The notes beneath the pieces are model-generated. The model was not told the DNA's origin and ran no database searches. It saw only the letters and a program-made list of their open reading frames with translations. From Oscillospiraceae bacterium (GTDB taxonomy: Bacteria > Bacillota > Clostridia > Oscillospirales > Oscillospiraceae): DNA of 64,000 bases. The stretch's first letter is position 1. The number at the start of each line of letters is the position of its first letter. Shown here in pieces: positions 52,001-60,220 of the stretch. The stretch is taken from positions 38,777 through 102,776 of the forward strand of contig CADARY010000004.1 in the NCBI GenBank assembly GCA_902790375.1. The letters are read 5' to 3'. The translations under genes were made by a program, and so were the position numbers.

Positions 52001-53740
52001 ATGAAAAAAACAATCACAATTGTCCTGATACTCTGCATCCTTCTGTCCGTCCCGGCTTTTGCGGCAGCGGACGCTTCGACCTTCGTCGGGGATTGGAAGC
52101 TCTACGCCATGGAGGGGGACATGCCCGTCCCGCATGAGCAGCTTGCGGGCACGTTCATGGACAGCATCGCGGCCAGCTTACGGGAAAACGGAACGCTGAG
52201 CGTGAATATGCTGGGCGAGCTTGTCGAGGATGTATGGACAGACAACGGCGACGGCACCGGCATCTTCAACATCAACGGATACGCCTGTCAGATGAGCGTA
52301 CGGGACGGCTTCCTGTGGGTTGATATGGGCGCGGGCATGTCCAATTCCTTTTACGTGTTTGAAAAGAGCGGGCAGTCCGCCGAGGAACTGGCCGGGTCCA
52401 CCGTTATAGATTGGGGCGCCGTCCAGGAGGAATACAGCTATCAAATGCCCGAGCAGGTCAAGAGCGGCTCCCTCCTTGTGGGCGAATGGCGCTTTTATTC
52501 CCGCGAAAGCGATGATGCGGAACAGAACGTGCCGCACGAAAAGCTCCCGGCACTGAAGGAGCAGGGGCGCGACTATGCAGACGCTGAGACGCTGCACATC
52601 GGGGATGACGGCTGGTTCAAGATTACAAACTTCAACGGCTTTGAGAGCAACACCTGGACGGATAACGGCGACGACACCGGCAGCTGCAGCATAAACGGCA
52701 AGGACTGCACGGCTGCGATTGAGGACGGCCTGCTGGTGCTGCGCGCGCCCGACAGCGTGACACGGTATGAAAAGATTCTCACCCTCGGCACGACCGGGTA
52801 TGCTGTCATTATTCCCGCAGACTACACCGCGGGCGAGGTCACGGCAGAGGATCGGCAGGAGGATCAGATCGGCTATTATCGCAGCGACAGGCACCTGATG
52901 GACTTTGATGTGTATCAGTTCGCGGCCGGGGGACAGAGCCTTGCCGACTACGCTGCCGCAGAGGCGCGGGAATACGGCACAGATACGGTAGAGTACCTGG
53001 AGGTCAACGGTCTTGCGCTCGCGCTGTATTATTCCGAGGAAAGCGATGCCGGCAAGAGCTATCGCGTAGCAAATTACCTCTTCACTGCCGGGGATGATTT
53101 CGGCGAGCTCTGCTTCTGGCTCGACGGGGATGACGCGGAAGCATTGACGGAACAGATCATCACAAGTATCTGCAAGACAAAGCAGGCACCCGAGGACATA
53201 CACGGCGTCATCACAGAAAAGCTGCCGGGAGACTTCCCTGATCAATACCGGGTCAGAGCGGATGACGGCACACTCTTTGAGGCGGAATATATCGGTTTTC
53301 AAGACCTGGAACCGGGAGTAAGGGTCACACTCTCCCAAAGGGGAGGCCGGCGCTGGAGCATCGAGACTGAGGAGATCCGGCCCTCGCAGGATTCCGCGCA
53401 GAAAAACCCCGAAGGCGTGTATACCACGGCTGACGGCATCGTGATCGATGAGCTGAGCGTTCGCCTCGCCGGCGGGCGCACCTGGAGCTTCGGCTATGCG
53501 CTGCACAATCCCAGGGGCGAAACCATGGTTTTTGATCCGTCTCTGTTTGTCCTGAAAACCGCCGACGGCACGGAGATCAAGACGGCGGCTTCCCTTGTAT
53601 CCCCGGACGAGATCTGGGCCAACAATGTGACGCGGACCTCTGTCACGATCATGTCCCCTGAGCTTGTCAGACTCGGGGATGCGATCTCCTTCTGGTATAA
53701 CGGCGTCTTCCTCGAAACGGTAATCGCACAGGAGTTCTAA
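52001..53740 (+). CDS. Exported protein of unknown function with duplicated N-terminal module
   Basis: A 579-residue secreted protein I do not recognise. The signal peptide ends at about residue 22 (LSVPAFA). Two related modules follow: FVGDWKLYAMEGDMPVPHEQL with WTDNGDGTGIFNING, and LVGEWRFYSRES with VPHEKL and WTDNGDDTGSCSING. This W-x-L/F-Y ... G-D-T-G pattern resembles lipocalin-like or calycin-like domains. The middle (about 270-390) is an alpha/beta region. The end (about 470-579) looks like an Ig-like DUF4352-type domain (GRTWSFGYALHNPRGETMVFDPSLFVL). It is directly behind the DUF3021 gene, so it is probably under the LytTR regulator. Confidence 0.75.
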   Translation: MKKTITIVLILCILLSVPAFAAADASTFVGDWKLYAMEGDMPVPHEQLAGTFMDSIAASLRENGTLSVNMLGELVEDVWTDNGDGTGIFNINGYACQMSVRDGFLWVDMGAGMSNSFYVFEKSGQSAEELAGSTVIDWGAVQEEYSYQMPEQVKSGSLLVGEWRFYSRESDDAEQNVPHEKLPALKEQGRDYADAETLHIGDDGWFKITNFNGFESNTWTDNGDDTGSCSINGKDCTAAIEDGLLVLRAPDSVTRYEKILTLGTTGYAVIIPADYTAGEVTAEDRQEDQIGYYRSDRHLMDFDVYQFAAGGQSLADYAAAEAREYGTDTVEYLEVNGLALALYYSEESDAGKSYRVANYLFTAGDDFGELCFWLDGDDAEALTEQIITSICKTKQAPEDIHGVITEKLPGDFPDQYRVRADDGTLFEAEYIGFQDLEPGVRVTLSQRGGRRWSIETEEIRPSQDSAQKNPEGVYTTADGIVIDELSVRLAGGRTWSFGYALHNPRGETMVFDPSLFVLKTADGTEIKTAASLVSPDEIWANNVTRTSVTIMSPELVRLGDAISFWYNGVFLETVIAQEF

Positions 53741-53779
53741 GGCAGCACTTACAACATTTACAGAAAAGGAGAAGGTCTT

Positions 53780-53986
53780 ATGGAACCCAAAAAACTCATC
53801 CCCATCATTGCCATGGTCTCGGTCCTGCTCATGTTCATCCTGATGTACGCGGGCGTCAAGCAGAGCTGGCTGGCTGTCTTTGCTGGCGGCATCGCCATCA
53901 CGGCCATCTCAATCCTCGGCAAAAAGAAACCGGAGCAGGACAAGAACCCGCAGGACAAGGATCCGCAGGAGCACAAAGAAAGCTGA
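53780..53986 (+). CDS. Small two-helix membrane protein
   Basis: A 68-residue protein with two hydrophobic helices (IPIIAMVSVLLMFILMYAGV and WLAVFAGGIAITAISIL) and a charged tail of Lys, Asp, Gln and Glu repeats (KNPQDKDPQEHKES). AAAAGGAGAAGG precedes the ATG, which supports translation. Function is unknown. It lies between two exported-protein genes of the LytTR locus on the same strand. Confidence 0.7.
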   Translation: MEPKKLIPIIAMVSVLLMFILMYAGVKQSWLAVFAGGIAITAISILGKKKPEQDKNPQDKDPQEHKES

Positions 53987-54063
53987 CAGCTCTGTCCCGG
54001 AAGCTGCGCCGGGGGAAAAGAGACTGGCGCAATCAAAAACAAAAAGGAAAGGATGGAAGAAAA

Positions 54064-56337
54064 GTGAAAAAGCTGCTGAAAACCGCGCTTGTGCTGTGCT
54101 TTTTTCTGATCGCTTTCAGCGCCGGAGCCGTCGCACCGAAGGCCCACGCCGAGCCGATCGCCTGGGGGGCAATCGGCAATACGATTCTGTCCTGGTCTCT
54201 GGAGGATAACGGCGACCTGACAATCAGAACGAGCAATGAGATGGAAAAAAACTATATTCCGGACTACCCGCCCAATTCGACCGCCGACTTCAGGCAGTAC
54301 AAGGATCAGATCAAAAGGGTCGTCTGGAAAAGCGGCGTAAGTGTCACCTCGATCGGGGAGCGGGCCTTCGAGGACTGCGTAAACCTTGAGAGCATCGAGA
54401 TCCCCGCCGATGTGGCGCGTGTCGGGGCTTATGCCTTTCAGGGCTGCACCAGCCTGGCAAGCGTCACCTTCTCAAGCGAAAAATACACGACCTTTGCTGC
54501 CGCGACTGAAATCAGCATCGGAAACAGGGCCTTCGGGAACTGCCCCGCGCTGAGCACCGTGTCCATGCAAAACACCGTGACCAGCGTTTCGTCGACTGCG
54601 TTCACAGGAAGTGATAACGCGAAGATCCATGTACCGGACTATAACGGTGCCGCGGCCAGGGCTGTTTCCAACGCGACGCACTTTTATGTCGGCAGCGACA
54701 CCGCCTGGGGCATTCGCTATTATGGGGACGTGCTCAACCTGCGAAAGTATACAGGCACGGCCGCGTCGGCATCCCTGCCCGCCTATGTCACTGCCATTTA
54801 CAGTGATACGGCCTTCACCGGCTCCGCCCTGAAGGCGCTGACCGTGACGGACAGCCTTGCTTCCGTCGGCCCGTACCAGGGCTTCGGCTATGCCGAAGGC
54901 GCCCTGCGGATCTATGTACCCACGCCGACCGGCAGCGCCGCGAGAGCGGTCTGCAATGCTTACGGGAATCAGCTGAAGGTCTATTTTGTCATCGGGACCG
55001 ATATGGCCCTGCAATACAACAGCAGCAAAGACGTTGTGACGCTGCGGGCCTACACGGGCAGCGCCGAAAATGTGGTGATCCCGGCTTACATAGACGCGAT
55101 CTATGAATCTGCCTTCAGCGGCAATACCACGATGAAAACCGTGACCATGACGTCGGTGAAGAGTATGGGCAAAAGCGTCTTCTGGGATTGCGCCGCGCTG
55201 GAGACGGCGACCCTGGGCGAGGGACTGACGGCAATCCCGACACAGGCTTTCGTCAACTGCGTGAATCTGACAAGCGTCAGCATTCCTGCGACGGTGACGA
55301 GCATCGGCGGCGGCGCTTTTAGCGGCTGCACAAGCCTGCCCTCCCTGACGCTGACGGACAATGTGACCGAAATCGGCCCTTACGGCATGTGCCCGCCTGA
55401 GATGCGGGTCTATGTACCCACGCCGACCGGGAGCGCGGCAATAGCTGTCTCCAATGCCTATCAGGGAGGCCATGACTACTACGTCGTCGGGGACGATTCC
55501 TTTGCCCTGCGCTGCAGCGGCGAGGGCGTCGTGACGCTGCGGGCCTATACGGGCAGCAAAACGGATGTGGTTCTGCCTGCCTATGTGAGCGCGCTTGTCG
55601 AGTACGCCTTCGCGAACAACACCACGCTCCAAAGCGTGGTCCTGACCGGTGTAACCCAAACGAACATGCGCGCGTTCTGGAAATGCACGGCGCTCAGGAC
55701 CGTGCTTATCGGCGACGGGCTCACCGCGATCAGAACCCAGGAATTTGCAGGCTGCACAAACCTGGAGAGCGTCGTGATCCCCGACTCGGTGACAAGCATC
55801 ACGGACAGCGCCTTCGACGGCGCGGACAACGTCTGCCTGAGCGTGGGCTGTGATTCCTACGCGAAAACCTGGGCAATCGGCAAGGGCTTTGCGGAGGACC
55901 CGGGCGACGGCTCCGTCACCGGCAGGCGCTATCTCCTGATCCACCGCTGGGCGCACGGCCCCAGCACCGCCGCCACGGACAGCGCTGACGGCGTGCGCGG
56001 CGGCATCTTCTGCAGCGTCTGCCGCGCAGTACAGGAGGCGGACAGGACGGTCTCCGCACAGAAGGTTCTGAAGCTCCCGGCGATGGCAAAGCAGATTGAA
56101 GCGGAAGCCTTCACGGGCATTTCCGCCCAGCAGGTCAATATCCCGGCGGGCACCCTCTCCCTCGGCAAGCGGGCCTTCGCAGACTGCGGCAGCCTCCTGA
56201 TCGCGGTGATCCCGGCCTCCGTCGGCGAGATTGCGGACGACGCCTTTGCCGGAACGGATATCGCCGTGATCTGCCCGGCCGGCAGCTATGCCGCCGCCTG
56301 GTGTGAAAGCCGCGGCATTCCCTGCAACGCAGGCTGA
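54064..56337 (+). CDS. Exported BspA-like leucine-rich repeat protein
   Basis: A 757-residue secreted protein. The signal peptide ends near residue 29 (VAPKAHA). BspA/TpLRR units fill most of it (IGERAFEDCVNLESIEIP, VGAYAFQGCTSLASVTF and so on). About three copies of a larger 160-165-residue module, each with a Y-V-P-T-P-T-G-S-A-A segment (RIYVPTPTGSAA, RVYVPTPTGSAA) and LRAYTGS, span about 200-600. The C-terminal part has a small HRWAHGP / CSVCRAV stretch, then LRR again, ending in SYAAAWCESRGIPCNAG. BspA-type proteins bind host or partner-cell surface molecules. The start is GTG, because the nearby upstream ATG frame ends at once. There is no anchor. Confidence 0.85.
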   Translation: MKKLLKTALVLCFFLIAFSAGAVAPKAHAEPIAWGAIGNTILSWSLEDNGDLTIRTSNEMEKNYIPDYPPNSTADFRQYKDQIKRVVWKSGVSVTSIGERAFEDCVNLESIEIPADVARVGAYAFQGCTSLASVTFSSEKYTTFAAATEISIGNRAFGNCPALSTVSMQNTVTSVSSTAFTGSDNAKIHVPDYNGAAARAVSNATHFYVGSDTAWGIRYYGDVLNLRKYTGTAASASLPAYVTAIYSDTAFTGSALKALTVTDSLASVGPYQGFGYAEGALRIYVPTPTGSAARAVCNAYGNQLKVYFVIGTDMALQYNSSKDVVTLRAYTGSAENVVIPAYIDAIYESAFSGNTTMKTVTMTSVKSMGKSVFWDCAALETATLGEGLTAIPTQAFVNCVNLTSVSIPATVTSIGGGAFSGCTSLPSLTLTDNVTEIGPYGMCPPEMRVYVPTPTGSAAIAVSNAYQGGHDYYVVGDDSFALRCSGEGVVTLRAYTGSKTDVVLPAYVSALVEYAFANNTTLQSVVLTGVTQTNMRAFWKCTALRTVLIGDGLTAIRTQEFAGCTNLESVVIPDSVTSITDSAFDGADNVCLSVGCDSYAKTWAIGKGFAEDPGDGSVTGRRYLLIHRWAHGPSTAATDSADGVRGGIFCSVCRAVQEADRTVSAQKVLKLPAMAKQIEAEAFTGISAQQVNIPAGTLSLGKRAFADCGSLLIAVIPASVGEIADDAFAGTDIAVICPAGSYAAAWCESRGIPCNAG
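54910..55860 (+). repeat. About 500-bp internal tandem duplication in BspA-like gene
   Basis: The sequence TATGTACCCACGCCGACCGG occurs at about 54912 and again at about 55411, each followed by related sequence for about 450 bp, encoding two copies of the YVPTPTGSAA ... LRR module. A more diverged copy precedes them. Confidence 0.7.
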
Positions 56338-56378
56338 TTGAAAAGCCGCCCTGACTTTGCGCCCGCACCCTGCGATTC

Positions 56379-56407
56379 TTGACAAGAATCTGAAACCGTA
56401 ATATGAT
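56379..56407 (+). promoter_or_regulatory. Promoter of KAP-like NTPase gene
   Basis: TTGACA (56379-56384), 17-base spacer, TATGAT (56402-56407). Confidence 0.7.
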
Positions 56408-56474
56408 GCCATTGTACATAGTACGGATAGACTGAGGTTCAAAATCGGATTTCACAGGGAAAGGAAGAGACGCT

Positions 56475-57545
56475 ATGAGCACCTTGCAGGAACTGGTTCG
56501 ATACTGTAACGAAGAGGAGCATCTCGGCGCGCTCTTGCTCACGGGCGAGGGCGGCTGCGGCAAAACCCATCTGATCGAGCATGATCTGGCGCGGGAGCTC
56601 AGTGAGACGCATTTCATCGTCCGCGTTTCTCTTCTCAGCGTGGACAATGTCGAGGCGCTGAATAAGGCCATCAGAAAGGAATATCTCATGGTCTGCACGC
56701 CGTTTCTGGGAAAGATGAAGCAGGAACGGGAACGCAACAGGAATATTTTTTCCGCGCTCAACGACATCCTGCGCTCGCTGACGCCGATCGGCGGCAGCAT
56801 TGCCTCCGCGGTCGGCTCGGTCGATCTGCTGGATTATGTCCCTCTGGAGCCGGTGGTGGAGGACTTCCACAACAAGGGCGCAAAAAAGAGGGTCGTGCTC
56901 GTCTTCGATGATCTGAACCGCTCGGAGCTCAACTGGAGCAAGTTCGTCGGCATCATCAATCATTACTGCGAGCAGAAAAAATTCACGACGATCGTGGTTG
57001 GCGATACAGACGCCTTCAAACCGACAAATGAGGAAAATATCTTGCTCTACAAAACGGTGAAGGAAAAGACGCTCGCCCGCACGGTGCGCTATACGCCGGA
57101 ATATGAAACGATTATTCACAATGTGCTCACGCAATCCACATGGCCGAGCCAGGAATACGCGGATTTCCTGAATGAAAATGAGCAGAGGATCCTGAATGTC
57201 TTTTGCGGGGATCCCTCAAACCGGGGAAGCTTGGTCAAACGCTATCATCATATCCGAACCCTGAACTGTGCCCTGCGGGAGTTCTATCCTTTGTATGAGG
57301 TGCTGACGGAGGAGAAGGTTTCGGACATCGGGAAGTATCTCTATTCCTTCATCGTCTGCATGCTCGTATCGAGAAACGGAATCAAGAAGGACGGGCGGCC
57401 CAGCTTTGAAAACAGCGAAGAGGAGATCAAGCTTCTTTATCCGGATTACGACCCGGCGCTGATGCCGGAAGAGATCCGGCAATGGATCAAGGAAGGCATC
57501 TGGGAGAAGGAGCGTATCGCCGACGCTATCTCCGGCCGGCAGTGA
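56475..57545 (+). CDS. KAP-like P-loop NTPase, orphan
   Basis: A 356-residue P-loop NTPase. Walker A is LLTGEGGCGKTHLIEH (residues 21-36) and Walker B is RVVLVFDDLNRSE (139-151), with the D-D-L-x-R form typical of KAP and related STAND-type ATPases; a sensor-like strand FTTIVVGDTDAF follows near 167. The C-terminal 150 residues are helical and match no domain I know. KAP NTPases are often membrane-linked and some belong to phage-defence systems, but this one has no transmembrane segment and no effector domain or partner gene. It has its own promoter and a strong terminator, so it is expressed alone. Confidence 0.75.
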   Translation: MSTLQELVRYCNEEEHLGALLLTGEGGCGKTHLIEHDLARELSETHFIVRVSLLSVDNVEALNKAIRKEYLMVCTPFLGKMKQERERNRNIFSALNDILRSLTPIGGSIASAVGSVDLLDYVPLEPVVEDFHNKGAKKRVVLVFDDLNRSELNWSKFVGIINHYCEQKKFTTIVVGDTDAFKPTNEENILLYKTVKEKTLARTVRYTPEYETIIHNVLTQSTWPSQEYADFLNENEQRILNVFCGDPSNRGSLVKRYHHIRTLNCALREFYPLYEVLTEEKVSDIGKYLYSFIVCMLVSRNGIKKDGRPSFENSEEEIKLLYPDYDPALMPEEIRQWIKEGIWEKERIADAISGRQ

Positions 57546-57596
57546 TGCCGGTTTACCGGGCGGCATCCCGTCGGGCATTCCGATACAGACAGGAGC

Positions 57597-57629
57597 AAAA
57601 GCCTCAAACCGCATCGGTTTGAGGCTTTT
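57597..57629 (+). terminator. Terminator after KAP-like gene
   Basis: A perfect stem, AAAAGCCTCAAACC, its complement, and the loop GCATC, ending in TTTT. Confidence 0.9.
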
Positions 57630-57704
57630 GCCGGCTCCCTTTCAAGAACCATTTAAGGATGTACGGGAAAACAAAAAAACGCAGCGCAACATTGGGATTC
57701 GGGC

Positions 57705-57733
57705 TTGAAAAGTGCGCAATCTTCTGGTAGAAT
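57705..57733 (+). promoter_or_regulatory. Promoter of EAL-domain gene
   Basis: TTGAAA (57705-57710), 17-base spacer, TAGAAT (57728-57733) with extended TGG. It excludes a start codon at 57712. Confidence 0.7.
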
Positions 57734-57786
57734 CACAAAAGATTATGGGCGGCTTTCATGAGACTGTTGGGAAAGGGGGGGTGCGC

Positions 57787-59751
57787 GTGTACAAAATCAG
57801 CTTTGAGATCTCAGCGCTTATTCTTTCGCTGGTATGCCTTGTGTATTCGCTGACGGTCAAACGGCGCCAGTACAAGGTACGCGGAAGCCTCGCCACCAAA
57901 TTGCAGAATCAGCACTTTGTGTTCCTTCTGCTTCTGATCAGCAATCTCCTTTCCGCAGCCTCCTCGGTGGGAGGGGTGTATCTGCAGGCCATCGCCTCGG
58001 TGAAGGTGGTCCACTGGCAGTACCTGCTGCACGCCTTCTATTTTGTTTTCCACAGCACGCTCTCCATCTGCTTTGCCCTGTATATCATGAATGTCAACGG
58101 CACCAGCATCGGGCGCAGCAGAGGCTTCTATATTCTCTTTGCCCTGCCGTATATCTGCGCGGAGCTTCTGGTGCTGACCAACGGCTATACCGGTCTTGCC
58201 TTTTATATGGACGAGCATTTCGTCTATCACCGCGGACCGCTGATGCCCGTGCTTTATGCGATCGGCGCGTTCTATATCATCCTCGGCTTTGTCTTTTTTG
58301 CCCGCTATAATCAGGCGGTTTCCCGGGTGGAACGCAACGCCATCGGCGTTGTGATCGTGATGGCCGCTCTCGGCATCGTCGTCCAGGCTCTGCACCCGGA
58401 GCTGCTGGTAGAGCTGTTCGCCGAGGCCCTGGCCTTCCTGATGCTGATGGTCCTGCTGGAGGAACGCAGCGGCCACATTGATCCTCTGACGGGGGCGCTC
58501 AACCGCCTGGCACTGGCGGATGCAAACCGCCGCCTGATCCTGACAAATCAGCACTACAGCCTGATCCTCGTAAAGCTCAACAATCTGGAGCTGTATTCCA
58601 GGCTCTTTGACGGAAGAGAAATGGAGAAGCTTTTAAGGCAGATCTCCACCTGGCTGATTGCGATCTCCTCCGAACAGGATCTGTTCTGTTATGGGCGGGG
58701 TGAATTTGCCATCGTACTCATGGACCCCTCGCCCGAAGCCACCGAAAGGAAGGTCGGGCAGATCCTGAAGCGCTTTGAGAAGGAATGGAAGAGCAGCAAA
58801 ATGACCCTGCGCCTGGATGCGACCGTCGCGATCGTCCACATTCCGGAGGAGGCTGCGACCCTTGAGCAGCTTGACGAGATGCTGACCGCGGTGTATCAGA
58901 ACACAGAGACGGGGACAAGGCTGCTGCGCTATGATGAGCTGATGAGCTTTCAGCGCCGCTTTAATCTGGAGCTTGCCCTGCGGCGTGCCATCGAGGACAA
59001 AAAGCTTCGCGTCTGGTATCAGCCGATCTGGTCCACGGAGCACAGGCGCACGGTGGCGGCGGAGGCGCTGCTGCGCATTGATGATGAGGTATTTCGCAGC
59101 ATATCCCCGGAGGTTTATATCCCCATCGCGGAAAAAAGCGGCCTGATCCGGGATATCGGCATGTTCGTCTTTTCGGAATGCTGCCGCTTTTTACAGGAGC
59201 ATCCGGCGGAAACGAAGGACCTTGCGTATATCGAGCTGAACCTCTCCATTTACCAGTTCGTCTATGACGATCTGGCGAAGGCCTTTGAGCAGATCCGCGG
59301 CGGGGTCGGCATTCCGGCTTCCCGGATCAACATTGAGATCACGGAGACCGCGTCGGAGCAGGCGGTGGCCGGGGTGGCCGAGGGGATGGAGAAGCTTCGC
59401 AGGCTGGGCTATACCTTCTCGCTGGATGATTTCGGCAGCGGTTATTCCAACCTGAACCGCCTTATCGCAGGCGATTTTGTAAACGTGAAGATCGACAAGC
59501 CTCTGCTCTGGGAGGCGGACAAAAATCCGAATACCCGGCGCCTGCTGGAAAGTCTCACGCATATCATCCGCGGCCTCGGCTATAATGTCATTCAGGAGGG
59601 CGTGGAGACGCAGGCGCAGCTTGAGCGCGTCACAGCCTCCGGCGGCAATATGATCCAGGGCTATTACTTCAGCCGCCCCCTGCCCGAGGAGGAGTTTCTG
59701 CGCTATCTGCGGGCAGAACGCGAAAACGCGGCCGTGAAAAATAACGATTGA
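57787..59751 (+). CDS. Membrane EAL phosphodiesterase with degenerate GGDEF domain
   Basis: A 654-residue protein. About seven transmembrane helices fill residues 5-225, of a kind seen in Firmicute GGDEF proteins. A GGDEF-like domain (about 232-385) reads CYGRGEFAIVL where GGDEF should be, so it cannot make cyclic di-GMP. The EAL domain (about 390-640) is complete: VAAEALLRID, IELNLSI, EITETAS, SLDDFGSGYSNLN, KIDKPLL, QEGVETQAQ and QGYYFSRPLP. It should break down cyclic di-GMP, perhaps with the dead GGDEF as GTP sensor. The GTG at 57787 is chosen with AAAGGGGGG 6-8 bases before it. The gene's stop lies within the -35 of the thrS leader promoter. Confidence 0.88.
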   Translation: MYKISFEISALILSLVCLVYSLTVKRRQYKVRGSLATKLQNQHFVFLLLLISNLLSAASSVGGVYLQAIASVKVVHWQYLLHAFYFVFHSTLSICFALYIMNVNGTSIGRSRGFYILFALPYICAELLVLTNGYTGLAFYMDEHFVYHRGPLMPVLYAIGAFYIILGFVFFARYNQAVSRVERNAIGVVIVMAALGIVVQALHPELLVELFAEALAFLMLMVLLEERSGHIDPLTGALNRLALADANRRLILTNQHYSLILVKLNNLELYSRLFDGREMEKLLRQISTWLIAISSEQDLFCYGRGEFAIVLMDPSPEATERKVGQILKRFEKEWKSSKMTLRLDATVAIVHIPEEAATLEQLDEMLTAVYQNTETGTRLLRYDELMSFQRRFNLELALRRAIEDKKLRVWYQPIWSTEHRRTVAAEALLRIDDEVFRSISPEVYIPIAEKSGLIRDIGMFVFSECCRFLQEHPAETKDLAYIELNLSIYQFVYDDLAKAFEQIRGGVGIPASRINIEITETASEQAVAGVAEGMEKLRRLGYTFSLDDFGSGYSNLNRLIAGDFVNVKIDKPLLWEADKNPNTRRLLESLTHIIRGLGYNVIQEGVETQAQLERVTASGGNMIQGYYFSRPLPEEEFLRYLRAERENAAVKNND

Positions 59752-59776
59752 CAGCGCCTTTGCCCGGTGATATGAT
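59748..59776 (+). promoter_or_regulatory. Promoter of thrS T-box leader
   Basis: TTGACA (59748-59753), 17-base spacer, TATGAT (59771-59776) with TGA before it. The -35 overlaps the stop codon of the EAL gene. Confidence 0.8.
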
Positions 59777-59783
59777 ACTTACG

Positions 59784-60001
59784 CTTAAAAGCAAAGACGG
59801 AGACGCGGGTCCCATCAGGCGTACAGAGAGGGCGGTCATCGGCTGCAAGCCGCCCGGCCGGCACAGGGATCAAAGCCACCACTCCCGAGCCGGCGGGTGA
59901 TCAAGCCCGCACGTTTGACACGCGTTACTGTGTTTTTGAGTGAAACAACAAGGTGGAACCGTGCCTTATGCACCCTTGGCGGCAGCCAAGGGTGTTTTTT
60001 T
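59784..60001 (+). promoter_or_regulatory. T-box riboswitch (threonine) with terminator
   Basis: Stem I carries the AGAGAG bulge and the GGCTGCAAGCC apical motif. On the 3' side of stem I two threonine codons in a row, ACC (59878-59880) and ACT, are candidate specifiers. Stem III is GCGGG/CCCGC (about 59893-59911). The T-box core AAGGTGGAACCGTG lies at 59950-59963. The terminator CACCCTTGGC/GCCAAGGGTG with seven T residues is at 59971-60001. Uncharged tRNA-Thr should stabilise the antiterminator and switch on thrS. The TGGA would pair with a tRNA ending in TCCA, which is what the tRNA-Thr in this window has. Confidence 0.93.
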
Positions 60002-60220
60002 GCAGGCGTGAGCGGATGCCTGCTGCGCCCTTTTGCGATCGGCAGGCGGCGGGTTCATCCCGCCCGGAATGCCGGAGGATTCATCCATGGCGGGGGCGGG
60101 CAAGAGAGAGCTGCTTCTTTCAGTATTATATCTGCATTATCATAAACAGCGCTGCGCGGCAGACGGATGCCGTCGGGAAAGCCGCGCAAGCTGTTTATTA
60201 TAAAATATGGAGGAACCAAC
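60002..60220 (+). promoter_or_regulatory. Structured second part of thrS leader
   Basis: 219 bp after the T-box terminator and before thrS, with no gene. It holds three hairpins: GCAGGC/GCCTGC (about 60003-60024), GGCGGG/CCCGCC (about 60047-60063), and a long stem AAACAGCGCTGCGCGGC/GCCGCGCAAGCTGTTT (60144-60196) with an inner GACGG/CCGTC. The last ends 12 bases before the thrS ribosome site. The function is unknown. Confidence 0.5.

Noticed and set aside
59897-60145. Small reading frames within the thrS leader
   Set aside because: They run through T-box stem structures and the terminator, lack ribosome sites, and have no recognisable product.
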